Shown piece by piece: positions 52,406 to 62,534 of a DNA stretch of 64,000 bases; position 1 is the first letter of the stretch, and each line of letters starts with the position of its first letter. Position numbers and translations under genes: made by a program. The DNA is taken from contig NZ_CP021913.1 in NCBI RefSeq assembly GCF_002814095.1, positions 1,922,001 to 1,986,000 on the forward strand. Reading direction: 5' to 3'. This DNA is from Sagittula sp. P11 (GTDB taxonomy: Bacteria > Pseudomonadota > Alphaproteobacteria > Rhodobacterales > Rhodobacteraceae). The notes beneath the pieces were generated by a model, which was not told the origin of the DNA, did not search any database, and worked only from the letters and a program-made list of their open reading frames with translations.

Positions 52406-53509
52406 TCAGAGGCTGGCGTCGAGCGCCGCAACGATGGCATCGCCCATCTCGGTGGTCGACACCGGCGCCTTGCCTTCTTCGCCCAGCAGGTCGGCGGTGC
52501 GCAGACCGTCGGCCAGCACCTTCTCCACCGCCTGCTCAAGACGCGTGGCCTCGTCTCCCTGGTCGAACGAGTAGCGCAGCGCCATGGCAAAGCTGAGGAT
52601 GCAGGCGATCGGGTTGGCCTTGCCCTGACCGGCGATGTCCGGCGCGGAGCCGTGCACCGGCTCGTACAGCGCCTTCGGACGGCCGTTCGCCATCGGCGCC
52701 CCCAGCGAGGCGGAGGGCAGCATGCCCAGCGACCCGGTCAGCATCGCGGCGAGGTCGGACAGAAGGTCGCCGAACAGGTTGTCGGTGACGATCACGTCGA
52801 ACTGCTTGGGCCAGCGGGTCAGCTGCATCGCGCCCGCGTCGGCGTACATGTGCGACAACTCGACTTCCGGGTAATCCTTGCCCACCTCGGTCACGACCTC
52901 GCGCCACAGGACGCCGGATTCCATAACGTTTGCCTTCTCCATCGAGCACAGCTTCTTGTTGCGGCGCATCGCCAGCTCGAACGCGGAGCGCGCCACGCGG
53001 TCGATCTCCGACTCGGTGTAGCGCTGGGTGTTGATGCCCACCCGCTCGTTGCCTTCCTCGATGATGCCGCGCGGCTCGCCGAAGTAGACGCCGGAGGTCA
53101 GCTCGCGCACGATCATGATGTCGAGGCCCGCAACCACGTCGGTCTTCAGGGACGAGAAATCCGCCAGCGCGTCAAAGCACTGCGCCGGGCGCAGGTTGGC
53201 ATAAAGGTCCATTTCCTTGCGCAGGCGCAGAAGGCCGCGCTCCGGCTTCACCGAGAAGTCCAGCACGTCGTACTTCGGCCCGCCCACGGCACCCAGCAGG
53301 ACAGCGTCGGCTTCCTGCGCCTTGGCCATCGTCTCATCGGTCAGCGGCGTTCCGTGCGCGTCGTAGGCCGCACCGCCCACGAGGTCTTCGGAGACGTCGA
53401 AAGCAAGGTCGCGCTTGGCACCGTACCAGTCGATGACCTTGCGCACTTCGGCCATGACTTCGGGGCCGATCCCGTCACCGGGCAGGATGAGAAGCGAGGG
53501 ATTGCTCAT
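52406..53509 (-). CDS. leuB: 3-isopropylmalate dehydrogenase
   Basis: LeuB oxidatively decarboxylates 3-isopropylmalate to 4-methyl-2-oxopentanoate (leucine synthesis) with NAD+. The 367-residue protein has [13 protein letters not shown] at the N terminus, the catalytic/metal region ([30 protein letters not shown]) and [15 protein letters not shown]. It is about 5.9 kb from leuC, so leuB is in a separate transcription unit. leuA is not in the window. Confidence 0.96.
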   Translation of the reverse strand: MSNPSLLILPGDGIGPEVMAEVRKVIDWYGAKRDLAFDVSEDLVGGAAYDAHGTPLTDETMAKAQEADAVLLGAVGGPKYDVLDFSVKPERGLLRLRKEMDLYANLRPAQCFDALADFSSLKTDVVAGLDIMIVRELTSGVYFGEPRGIIEEGNERVGINTQRYTESEIDRVARSAFELAMRRNKKLCSMEKANVMESGVLWREVVTEVGKDYPEVELSHMYADAGAMQLTRWPKQFDVIVTDNLFGDLLSDLAAMLTGSLGMLPSASLGAPMANGRPKALYEPVHGSAPDIAGQGKANPIACILSFAMALRYSFDQGDEATRLEQAVEKVLADGLRTADLLGEEGKAPVSTTEMGDAIVAALDASL

Positions 53510-53566
53510 GGAAGGCTGTCCTTTGTTCGTGATTGCGTTGTCGCCTATCGGCTGGGCGACGAAACG

Positions 53567-54460
53567 TCAAGAAACGCAGGGCCTGAGCCCCTCGGCCAGC
53601 GCGTCCCAGACCCGCCTGATCCGGGGCGTGTTGCGCATCGCCTCATGCGCCGCCAGCCAGACCGGCAAGGTCGGCATCGGGATATCGGGAAGAAGGCGTT
53701 CCACCTTCGGGTCGGCGTCGGCGAACAGGCACTGGGCAAAGCCGATTCCGCAGCCCGCGCGCACCAGTTCCCAGTAGACAGTCTGGTGATCGGTGCGGGT
53801 GGCGAACCAGTCCCGCTGCACCTCCAGCCCGAAGTCGCGCATGCCCTTCAGGATCAGGTCCGACCGATCATAGCCCACCACGTCATGTTCGAAGAACCGC
53901 GAGATGTCGGTCAGCCGTCCGCGCCGAGCGATGTAATCCTTCGACGCATAGAGGCCCAGTTCGATCTCGCCGATGTACTTCGTCACGATGTCGAGCTGTT
54001 CGGTCTGGTACATGCGCACGGCGATGTCGGCCTCGCGGTACAGCAGGTTCTCTGACCGGTCGGTGGGCACGAGGTCGATGCTGATCTCCGGCTCTTCCTG
54101 GCGCAGCCGGGCGATGATCGGCGGCAGATGCACCTGCGAGGTAAAGACGCTGGCGGTGATCCTGACCGGACCGGACAGCTTCTCCGACCGTCCCGCGGCG
54201 GCAAGGCTCAGCGCGTTAAGCGACTCCGCCATGGTCCGCGCGTGCGGCATCAGCGCCGTCCCCGCCTCCGTCAGGCTCAGCCCGCGCGCCTGCCGGTGGA
54301 ACAGCGTGACGTCCAGCGCCTCTTCCATCTGCTTCACCTGCCGGCCCGCCGTCGGCTGCGAGATGTTGAGCCGCCGCGCCGCCTCCGACAGCGATCCGCT
54401 CTCGCCTACGGCGAGGAAGGTCTGCACCAGCGACCAGTCGAGCTTGGCGAAGGTATCCAT
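53567..54460 (-). CDS. LysR family transcriptional regulator
   Basis: The 297-residue regulator starts MDTFAKLDWSLVQTFLAVGE with a winged helix (SGSLSEAARRLNISQPTAGRQ) and a periplasmic-binding-like effector domain. It is divergent from the NAD(P)-binding protein 54554. A 5-bp inverted repeat ATTCA-N4-TGAAT (54459-54472) overlaps its start. The target is probably the divergent gene, as is common for LysR regulators. Confidence 0.9.
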   Translation of the reverse strand: MDTFAKLDWSLVQTFLAVGESGSLSEAARRLNISQPTAGRQVKQMEEALDVTLFHRQARGLSLTEAGTALMPHARTMAESLNALSLAAAGRSEKLSGPVRITASVFTSQVHLPPIIARLRQEEPEISIDLVPTDRSENLLYREADIAVRMYQTEQLDIVTKYIGEIELGLYASKDYIARRGRLTDISRFFEHDVVGYDRSDLILKGMRDFGLEVQRDWFATRTDHQTVYWELVRAGCGIGFAQCLFADADPKVERLLPDIPMPTLPVWLAAHEAMRNTPRIRRVWDALAEGLRPCVS

Positions 54461-54553
54461 TCACTAATGAATACACGTTCTGCGAAAACCGGCAATTCCG
54501 GCATCGCGTTGAATAGCTCATCATGACGGCCATCCAGATGCAGGAGCGAGATC

Positions 54554-55477
54554 ATGACGGGACGGGTCCTTATCCTTGGCGCCACCGGGCGTTTCGGGCG
54601 CAACGCGGCAGAGGCGTTCTGGAATGCCGGCTGGCGGGTCCACCTGTTCGACCGGACACAGGACGACCTGATGCAGGCGGCAGAGGGCATGGACGTGATC
54701 GTTCACGGCTGGAACCCGGCCTACACGGACTGGGCGGCGCAGATCCCCGGCCTGACCGCACGGGTGATCGCGGCGGCGAAGGCTTCCGGCGCGACGATCC
54801 TCGTGCCGGGCAATGTCTATGTCTTCGGCGTCGACGCCCAGGCGGAGTTCGGCCCGGGCGTGCCCCACGCCGCCACCAATCCGCTTGGCCGGGTGCGGAT
54901 CGCGATGGAGGAAAGCCTGCGCGCCTCAGGCGTTCAGGTCATCATCCTGCGCGCGGGCGATTTCCTCGACACGGAGGCGTCCGGCAACTGGTTCGACAAA
55001 CAGATCGCCCCCTCGCTGCGGCGGGGTGTCCTGACCTGGCCCGGCGACCCGGATGCGGATCACGCCTGGGCCTTCCTGCCGGACATGGCCCGAGCCGCGG
55101 TGCAACTGGCGGACCATCGCAGGGAAATGCCCCGCGTGTCCGACATCAACTTCCCCGGTTACACGCTGACCGGCCAGGACCTGGCCCGGGCCTGCGCCCG
55201 CGCGCTGAACCGTCCGGTAAAGCTCCGCCGCATGTCCTGGCTGCCGCTCTGGCTCGCGCGGCCGTTCTGGCCCATGGCCGCACCCTTGCTGGAAATGCGC
55301 TACCTCTGGTCGAAGCCCCACCGGCTGACCCGCGACAGCTTCGACGCCGTTTTGCCGGACTTCCAGGAAACGCCGCTAGACGACGCCATCGCCCGCGCGC
55401 TTGCACCGATCATCGGGGCCACGCCAGATCGACCCAGACCAACCCATGCGGGCCCGCGTCAGCCGCAGGCCCAGTGA
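54554..55477 (+). CDS. NAD(P)-binding extended SDR / epimerase-like protein
   Basis: The 307-residue protein starts MTGRVLILGATGRFGRNAAE with a TGxxGxxG-like NAD(P) motif. It lacks a clear YxxxK (the region reads VPGNVYVFGVDAQ), so enzymatic activity is uncertain. The C-terminal region (LTGQDLARACARALNRPVKLRRM) resembles epimerases or NmrA-like sensors. AGGAGCGAGATC precedes ATG 54554. Its 3' end overlaps the convergent EEP gene by 68 nt. Confidence 0.8.
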   Translation: MTGRVLILGATGRFGRNAAEAFWNAGWRVHLFDRTQDDLMQAAEGMDVIVHGWNPAYTDWAAQIPGLTARVIAAAKASGATILVPGNVYVFGVDAQAEFGPGVPHAATNPLGRVRIAMEESLRASGVQVIILRAGDFLDTEASGNWFDKQIAPSLRRGVLTWPGDPDADHAWAFLPDMARAAVQLADHRREMPRVSDINFPGYTLTGQDLARACARALNRPVKLRRMSWLPLWLARPFWPMAAPLLEMRYLWSKPHRLTRDSFDAVLPDFQETPLDDAIARALAPIIGATPDRPRPTHAGPRQPQAQ

Positions 55478-56528
55478 CACCGGCGCCGATGACGGCGAAC
55501 CGCGCGTCGGGCAGCACGTAGGACACCCGCATCGGCCCCGTACTGTCCCAGCGCACCGTATCCGACCCCGGGATCGGGTCCTGAAGGCGGTCGTGACCCA
55601 GAACCCGACGCGCCGCCTCGCGCAGGCCGTCACCCCGCTCCGGATCGACGTTGAGGTTGCCGAGCAGGATCACCGGCATCTGCGGCACCTCATCCATCCG
55701 GCCATTGAGGACGTGCAACCACAGCACCGCCTCGTCAAAGTTCCTCCGGCCATTGCGGTCCTCCGGCCCGTCGAACACCGGCGGCGTCGCGGCCAGCGTC
55801 AGCAGCGCCAGGGGCCCATGCGGCGTGTCGACAGTCACCTGCCAGTGCGCCGCGGTCGACAATCTCTGGACATCATGGCCCGGGTCGTCAGCGGCGATCA
55901 GACTCTCCGGCGCGTCCTTCCACAGCAGTTCCGACAGGTCCCGCTCCAGCGTCAGGGGATAGCGCGCCAGCACGGCCATGCCGCCCTGGCCGTTGAAATA
56001 CCCGAACCCCTGCGCATCGCGGGGCCCGCCCAGCCGCCCGTCGCCGTCCAGGTCCAGCCCGGTCGGCCGCCCGGTGTTGGGCCGCGCGGCCAGCACATGC
56101 GGCAGGTCCAGCCCCGCCTCCCGCAACGCATCGCGCAGGGCGGACAGCGCGGTCAGTCCGCCGTCGTAGTCCATGTCGGTCAGCAGCAGCACATCGGGGG
56201 AGGCGTCGAGGATCGGGCCGAGGGGCACCTGCCCCGCCACAATATCCTGAAACAGCAGCCCCGGCCCCTTCCGGCTGAAATCGCCGTGCCATGTTGCGAC
56301 GCGCAGGCCCTCCGCGCGGGCGGCGACGGCGAAGGACAGGAACAGCAGGAGGGCCGAAAGGAAGGGGACGATCCGCGCGCGCCTGTTCAGGCCGCGCGAC
56401 GGGCGCGGGGTCAGACCGGTTGCAGTTCGGCCTGTGCGTAGGCGCGGCGGCGCTTTTCCTCGATCAGGTCCGCGATCCGCATCAGGGCGACCCCACGCAT
56501 GATCAGGCTTGCCGGGAGAAGGGACCAT
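55410..56528 (-). CDS. Endonuclease/exonuclease/phosphatase (EEP) family protein, altered active site
   Basis: The 372-codon open frame matches secreted EEP proteins of Rhodobacteraceae (RVATWHGDFSRKGPGLLFQDI, VLLLTDMDYDGG, MPVILLGNLNVDPERGDGL, GPHGLVWVDL). A signal-like segment (VPFLSALLLFLSFAVAARAEG) starts about 52 codons in. No ATG, GTG or TTG lies before it except ATG 56528, 118 nt inside the upstream gene, so the true start is uncertain (a CTG near 56400 is possible). The catalytic aspartate of GDLN is Asn (GNLN), and the usual N in the first strand is His, so activity may be lost or changed. Confidence 0.7.
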   Translation of the reverse strand: MVPSPGKPDHAWGRPDADRGPDRGKAPPRLRTGRTATGLTPRPSRGLNRRARIVPFLSALLLFLSFAVAARAEGLRVATWHGDFSRKGPGLLFQDIVAGQVPLGPILDASPDVLLLTDMDYDGGLTALSALRDALREAGLDLPHVLAARPNTGRPTGLDLDGDGRLGGPRDAQGFGYFNGQGGMAVLARYPLTLERDLSELLWKDAPESLIAADDPGHDVQRLSTAAHWQVTVDTPHGPLALLTLAATPPVFDGPEDRNGRRNFDEAVLWLHVLNGRMDEVPQMPVILLGNLNVDPERGDGLREAARRVLGHDRLQDPIPGSDTVRWDSTGPMRVSYVLPDARFAVIGAGVTGPAADAGPHGLVWVDLAWPR

Positions 56529-57277
56529 GCCACCATCGTCCAGATTAGGGCCTGGGAATCCAGGATGTTCGGCGCAAGGCCCCAGATCGAGGCCACCTTG
56601 AGCAGCGCCGGGAACAGGAATGGCAGCAAAAACCCTAAGGCCACGTTAAAATGGCTGTCCCGCTTCAGGCGCAGCAAAACGTCGCCGCCGGTGGTCGGAT
56701 CGAACAGCGGCAGGTTGACGAAGAAGTTGAACGCGCCCTTGCGCAGCGGCCAGTCCAGCAGCCGCACCAGCGCGACAAAGACCACCAGCGTGCTGATGGA
56801 GATCAGGTAGGCCAGCCCGGCAAGGCTGCGGATCAGGTCGCGCGCCGTCTCGGAGGCTTCTGCGGGCGCAGCCAGCACCATCAGGCGTACGGGCGAGAAG
56901 GGGAAATCCATGGCGGCGCCAATGCTGTGCCCCATGCCGCGCAGCGGGCCGGTCAGCGGCGTGGGCGCTTCTGCCCCGCGTGCGATCAGGGTCATCAGAA
57001 CGACCGACATGAAAAGCGCGAAGAACCGGATGCGGTTGAACGGCGGCGCATCCCGGAACTCGATCAGAGAGGGGTAGTCGGAGACGTATTCGACAAACGT
57101 CAGCATGGCCGCGACAAGGGCCAGCAAGGCAACGATCTGCGTGGTATCGGGCCGAACCTGCGGCAGCATCATCGCCGGCAGGGCAATGAGCAATGCCACG
57201 AGAATCGCGCGCGCCGCGGCCGCCGCCAGACGTGAAATCAAAGATCTGCCCTTTCGTTCCGGACGGGTGCGATCCAT
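56411..57277 (-). CDS. Multi-pass membrane protein of unknown function
   Basis: The 288-residue protein has about six membrane helices and a basic cytoplasmic N terminus (MDRTRPERKGRSLISR). Segments include ILVALLIALPAMML, FFALFMSVVLMTLIARG, LAYLISISTLVVFVALV and the C-terminal WTMVAWSLLPASLIMRG. It contains no recognised transporter motif. It overlaps the open frame of the EEP gene downstream. It is the sort of conserved hypothetical found in this family. Confidence 0.7.
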   Translation of the reverse strand: MDRTRPERKGRSLISRLAAAAARAILVALLIALPAMMLPQVRPDTTQIVALLALVAAMLTFVEYVSDYPSLIEFRDAPPFNRIRFFALFMSVVLMTLIARGAEAPTPLTGPLRGMGHSIGAAMDFPFSPVRLMVLAAPAEASETARDLIRSLAGLAYLISISTLVVFVALVRLLDWPLRKGAFNFFVNLPLFDPTTGGDVLLRLKRDSHFNVALGFLLPFLFPALLKVASIWGLAPNILDSQALIWTMVAWSLLPASLIMRGVALMRIADLIEEKRRRAYAQAELQPV

Positions 57278-57596
57278 GGCCGCGCCCTCGTTCCATCCCG
57301 ATTCCGCCGATTATGGCGGTCTGCCTCATTGTTGCCCAAGTTTTGCCCCTTTTCCCCCGAGGCCTCAAGACCTGTGGAAAACTTTGAAGCAGTTTCAGGC
57401 AGTTTCGCGGATCCACTGGTGCCGGATTGCATCAAATTTCGGGCATTGCGGAGGCGATGTTGAAGGGCGCACAACATCTTGCGGTCGGTCGCGAGGGCGC
57501 ACCGACACATCCGCAAATTTATCGTTAACGTAAATCAATACGCCAAGGTTGAGCGCTTCGGCTTTTCAGTCAGTTACACGCCTACAACTGCGCCCT
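57278..57596. other. 319-nt AT-richer intergenic region
   Basis: The stretch between the 57277 gene and HdeD is locally AT-rich (AATTTATCGTTAACGTAAAT around 57520). It probably holds the promoter of the membrane-protein gene. No gene, strong hairpin or known operator was recognised; a TTAAC element is present but no full CtrA box. Confidence 0.4.
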
Positions 57597-58130
57597 TCAG
57601 CGCGAATCTCCGGACTGATCCGCCACGATCCGGTCTCGCCGCGGGCGCAGCATCAGGAAAGCCACCCCGGTCGAAATCAGCTCGATCCCCAGCAACACAC
57701 CCGGCACGGTGGTCGAGGCTTCGACGAGGTTGAAGGCGATCATCACCGCCAGCGCGACCGAAATCGCCCCAGACAGCGCCAGCATCCAGATGCTGTCCGC
57801 ATCACGCCGCACCCAAGCGAGGGCAAGCTGCATCACACCGGAGGCGAAGAACAGGACGCCCAGCAGCAGCGTGAGGGAGATCATCCCCGACAGCGGGTTG
57901 AAGATGAAGCTCAGGCCCAGAACGATTTCCAGCAACCCGAAGAGCCCGTTCCACAGCCGGTTTCCACCCTCGCCGAAGGCCGCGGCCACATGCACGACGC
58001 CCGCGATGGCAAAGGCCCAGCCGACGATCAGCGTGACGGCCAGCGACGCGGCGAAAGGCAGCAGCAGCGACAGGATCCCGCCGACGATCAGAACGAGGCC
58101 GGACAGGGAAAGGAATGTGCGGGAAGACAT
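57597..58130 (-). CDS. HdeD family acid-resistance-like membrane protein
   Basis: The 177-residue protein has six short hydrophobic helices in DUF308/HdeD repeats (LSGLVLIVGGILSLLLPF, IVGWAFAIAGVVHVAAAF, FGLLEIVLGLSFIFNPL, LLLGVLFFASGVMQLALA). HdeD homologues are stress-linked inner-membrane proteins. A TTTGATC-N6-GATCAAA inverted repeat lies 16 nt before the start codon. Confidence 0.88.
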   Translation of the reverse strand: MSSRTFLSLSGLVLIVGGILSLLLPFAASLAVTLIVGWAFAIAGVVHVAAAFGEGGNRLWNGLFGLLEIVLGLSFIFNPLSGMISLTLLLGVLFFASGVMQLALAWVRRDADSIWMLALSGAISVALAVMIAFNLVEASTTVPGVLLGIELISTGVAFLMLRPRRDRIVADQSGDSR

Positions 58131-58145
58131 GGGCGGCTCCGGAAC

Positions 58146-58165
58146 TTTGATCTTCTGGGATCAAA
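58146..58165. promoter_or_regulatory. TTTGATC inverted repeat upstream of hdeD
   Basis: TTTGATC (58146-58152) and GATCAAA (58159-58165) form a perfect 7-bp inverted repeat with a 6-base spacer. It lies 15 nt upstream of the hdeD ATG and may be a repressor site. Confidence 0.4.
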
Positions 58166-58200
58166 ACGCGGGAAAGGCAGGCGCGGTTGCGCGCTACGTC

Positions 58201-58227
58201 AAAAGGGCCCGCCGGCGGGGCGGGCCC
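58201..58227 (-). terminator. Rho-independent terminator after leuD
   Basis: On the minus strand a 9-bp perfect stem GGGCCCGCC / GGCGGGCCC is followed by TTTTGACG. It ends the leuCD transcript. Confidence 0.85.
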
Positions 58228-58239
58228 CCGGAAAGGCGG

Positions 58240-58845
58240 TCAGACCCAGGGACGTTCCTGCGCCATTTTCGCTTCGTAGCTGTCGATGGCCGGGGCCTTT
58301 TCAAGCGACAGCCCGATGTCGTCGAGACCTTCGAGCAGGCAGTGCTTCTTGAAGGGGTCGACCTCGAACGAGAAGGTTTCGCCCTCGGAGGACGACACGG
58401 TCTGGTTCTCCAGGTCAACGATCATCCGCGCGTTGGAGCCCTTCTCGGCGTCCTTCATCAGGATGTCGACGGCCTCCTGCGGCAGGACGATCGGCAGGAT
58501 GCCGTTCTTGAAGCAGTTGTTGTAGAAGATGTCGGCGAAGGAGGTCGAAATGATCGACTTGATGCCGAAGTCCTTCAGCGCCCAGGGCGCGTGCTCGCGC
58601 GAGGAGCCGCAGCCGAAGTTGTCGCCCGCGACGAGGATCTCCGCCTCGCGGTACTGCGGCTGGTTCAGCACGAAATCGGGGACCTCGTTGCCCTGCCGGT
58701 CATAGCGCATCTCGTCAAAGAGGTTCACGCCAAGGCCGGACCGCTTGATGGTCTTCAGGAAGACCTTCGGGATGATCATGTCGGTGTCGATGTTGACCAG
58801 CGGCATGGGCGCCGCGATCCCGGTGAGTTTTTCGAACTTTTCCAT
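58240..58845 (-). CDS. leuD: 3-isopropylmalate dehydratase small subunit
   Basis: LeuD is the swivel subunit that joins LeuC to isomerise 2- to 3-isopropylmalate. The 201-residue protein has the aconitase-small-domain motif [19 protein letters not shown] and [16 protein letters not shown] 58845 is 6 bases before the stop of the intervening small membrane-protein gene (58851) on the same strand. It is the last gene of the leuC-x-leuD operon. Confidence 0.96.
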   Translation of the reverse strand: MEKFEKLTGIAAPMPLVNIDTDMIIPKVFLKTIKRSGLGVNLFDEMRYDRQGNEVPDFVLNQPQYREAEILVAGDNFGCGSSREHAPWALKDFGIKSIISTSFADIFYNNCFKNGILPIVLPQEAVDILMKDAEKGSNARMIVDLENQTVSSSEGETFSFEVDPFKKHCLLEGLDDIGLSLEKAPAIDSYEAKMAQERPWV

Positions 58846-58850
58846 TCGGG

Positions 58851-59156
58851 TTAATCCTTGATGGAGGGGCGGACTGCGCCGCCATGTGTCGGGTTGGACC
58901 TGCGGCGCGCGCGGGTCAGCACAAGGCCCACCCACGCGATGGCCGCACCGATGCTGGCGAAGGCCGCGACAAAGCCGATCAGGGCGAAGGGCATGTCGGG
59001 CTGTGCAAGGACGAGCCAGAGGATCGTCGCGAAGAAGCACGCCAGCAGCGGCAGAAAGCCGAGAGCGGCCAGGCCGACTGCACGCGGGTCGCGGCTGGAG
59101 GCGCTGCGATCGGCAGCACCCCCGGCCGACGGCCCGTCGAGCGTGGCCCGGACCAT
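58851..59156 (-). CDS. Small two-TM protein inserted between leuC and leuD
   Basis: The 101-residue protein has two membrane helices ([20 protein letters not shown] and [20 protein letters not shown]) and charged ends. The leuC stop and its start are only 1 nt apart and the leuD start follows 5 nt after its stop, so it is translated in the leucine operon. No family was recognised. Confidence 0.75.
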   Translation of the reverse strand: MVRATLDGPSAGGAADRSASSRDPRAVGLAALGFLPLLACFFATILWLVLAQPDMPFALIGFVAAFASIGAAIAWVGLVLTRARRRSNPTHGGAVRPSIKD

Positions 59157-59157
59157 C

Positions 59158-60561
<1,404 letters not shown>

Positions 60562-60858
60562 CGGTCCTCTCCCGTGATTTTGCATGGGTGTAACAGGATG
60601 GCAGGCGCGTGGACGGGGCCACGCGCGAAATCACACGGATAGACGGGCGAGCACCGTGTGGGTCGCGCCGAAGAAACGTTCGCGCAGACGGGCGCGGTCT
60701 CCGAGGTTGAGCAGTCTTGCCATGGGCGGGAGATACAGCCTGCGGCCGAGTCTATCAAGGGTAAGCGCATGTCGCGCGGATCACCCTCAGGCTTGCTTGC
60801 TGGGCCGGTTGCAATAGACTGTTCTCCCACGAGCGGACGCAGAGGACGAAAAGCCCGC
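60562..60858. other. 297-nt divergent intergenic region between leuC and MscS genes
   Basis: No gene is supported. It should contain the leuC promoter and leader (minus) and the MscS promoter (plus). No attenuator with a leucine-codon leader peptide or T-box was found. Short open frames here lack ribosome binding sites. Confidence 0.45.
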
Positions 60859-62211
60859 ATGGACCCACAAGAGACGCTGCCCATCGACCCCGAGGCCATC
60901 CGAGGGATCTGGGAGTTCCTGTCGTCCGAGGGCGCGATCCTCTGGCGGGAGGCGATGCGCCCCTGGACGCTCTACCAGATCGGCATCGTGATCGGTTTGT
61001 TCCTCTTGGCATGGGCAATGCGCGCCGCGCTCCAGCCGCGTTACGCCGAATGGCTCCGGGCACGCGACAACTGGCCGAAGTGGCGCCTGCGCATCGGCCT
61101 GATCGTCCAGCGCCGGATGCGGATGATCCTCTTCGTGGCAATGATCTGGGTCGTCTACCTCGTGATGAAGGAGCTCACGTGGAACTCCCGCACCGTCCTT
61201 CTGCGGGTGGTGGCGAACCTGTCGACCGCGTGGCTCTTCATCGCCTTCGCCACCCGGATGATCGCCAACCCCGCGCTTGGCGTAGTGGTGCGGTACGGCG
61301 CATGGACATGGGCCACGCTGTCGATCCTCGGCTGGACGGACGAGACGCAGGGGACGCTGGAATCCGTCGCGCTGACCATCGGAGAGACCCGGCTGTCCGT
61401 CTGGCTGATCCTGAAGGCCATCGTCGTCATGGCGTGCATGCTGGCGATGGCACGGCTGATGGTGGGCGCCTCCGCCGCCTCGATCCAGCGCAACAAGGAC
61501 ATCAGCCCCTCAATGCAGGTGCTGGCGGTGAAGGTGCTTCAGGTGGTGCTCTTCGGCTCCGCCTTCTTCATCGCGCTGAAATCCGTTGGCGTCGACCTGA
61601 CCGGGCTTGCCGTGCTGTCCGGTGCCATCGGCGTGGGTCTCGGTTTCGGCCTGCAAAAGGTGGTCTCGAACCTCGTTTCCGGCATCATCATCCTGCTCGA
61701 CAAGTCGATCAAGCCGGGCGACGTCATCAGCCTTGGCGAGACCTTCGGCTGGATCGAGTCGCTCGGCGCGCGCTATGTCAGCGTCGTCACCCGCGACGGC
61801 AAGGAATACCTGATCCCGAACGAGGACCTGATCACCGGACAGGTGGTGAACTGGTCGCATTCGAACGACTTCGTCCGGCTGGATATCTACTTCGGCACCT
61901 CCTACCACGACGACCCGCACAAGGTCCGCAAGATCGCCATCGAGGCCGCCAAGGGCGTGGAACGCGTGCTGACCTTCAAGCCGCCGGTCTGCCACGTGGT
62001 GGGTTTCGGCGATTCGTCCGTCGACTACATCCTGCGCTTCTGGATCACCGACCCCACGGGCGGCCTGACGAACATCCGCGGCAACGTCTTCCTCGCGCTC
62101 TGGGACGCCTTTCAGGAGAACGGCATCTCCATCCCCTTCCCGCAGCGCGAGGTCCGCCTGCTGAAGGACGGCCCGGACACCGAAAAACCCGCCGTGGCGG
62201 GCGTGGATTAA
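60859..62211 (+). CDS. MscS family mechanosensitive ion channel
   Basis: The 450-residue membrane protein has several N-terminal helices, then the MscS core: pore helix (SGAIGVGLGFGLQKVVSNLVSG), the beta domain (IKPGDVISLGETFGWIESLG, YVSVVTRDGKEYLIPNEDLI) and a C-terminal alpha-beta cage. These channels release solutes during hypo-osmotic shock. ATG 60859 lies close to GACGAAAAG. It is divergent from leuC and not linked to the stress genes. Confidence 0.9.
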   Translation: MDPQETLPIDPEAIRGIWEFLSSEGAILWREAMRPWTLYQIGIVIGLFLLAWAMRAALQPRYAEWLRARDNWPKWRLRIGLIVQRRMRMILFVAMIWVVYLVMKELTWNSRTVLLRVVANLSTAWLFIAFATRMIANPALGVVVRYGAWTWATLSILGWTDETQGTLESVALTIGETRLSVWLILKAIVVMACMLAMARLMVGASAASIQRNKDISPSMQVLAVKVLQVVLFGSAFFIALKSVGVDLTGLAVLSGAIGVGLGFGLQKVVSNLVSGIIILLDKSIKPGDVISLGETFGWIESLGARYVSVVTRDGKEYLIPNEDLITGQVVNWSHSNDFVRLDIYFGTSYHDDPHKVRKIAIEAAKGVERVLTFKPPVCHVVGFGDSSVDYILRFWITDPTGGLTNIRGNVFLALWDAFQENGISIPFPQREVRLLKDGPDTEKPAVAGVD

Positions 62212-62534
62212 CGGGACTTTAGAAGAGCGCGCACCATCTCTGGTGCATGTCACAGTACGAAGAACCCGGTCACAGCAGACACACCGCGCGCAAGGCACCG
62301 GGCAATCCCCATGCGTCGGGTGGCGGGCCGAACGTGGCGCCGCGCGGGCTGTGCTCCTCGCGGAAGCTCTCGATCTGGCAGGAACTGGCCCGTCTGGTCA
62401 GACGCAAACCGTCCAGCCGCCCCGCGCCCCCGTTGTCTCACCGGCGGCACTGAGGAAAACCGAAAGGACGAAACGTCGCGGCTGACATCCTCCCCTTGCC
62501 TGCGCATAGTCGCACAAGAAGAGGGGAGATTTTC
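62212..62534. other. 323-nt intergenic region with possible tiny ORF
   Basis: A basic 68-residue frame at 62247-62453 (plus strand) has no convincing ribosome binding site and no known motif, so it is not called. A GCACCA-N4-TGGTGC hairpin is at 62230-62245. The stretch likely contains the acetyltransferase gene promoter and a possible terminator of MscS. Confidence 0.4.

Noticed and set aside
60562-60858. Leucine attenuator or T-box before leuC
   Set aside because: No leucine-codon leader peptide, terminator/antiterminator pair or T-box motif was found.
62247-62453. Basic 68-residue ORF
   Set aside because: No ribosome binding site, no motif and low-complexity Pro/Arg content; left as intergenic.
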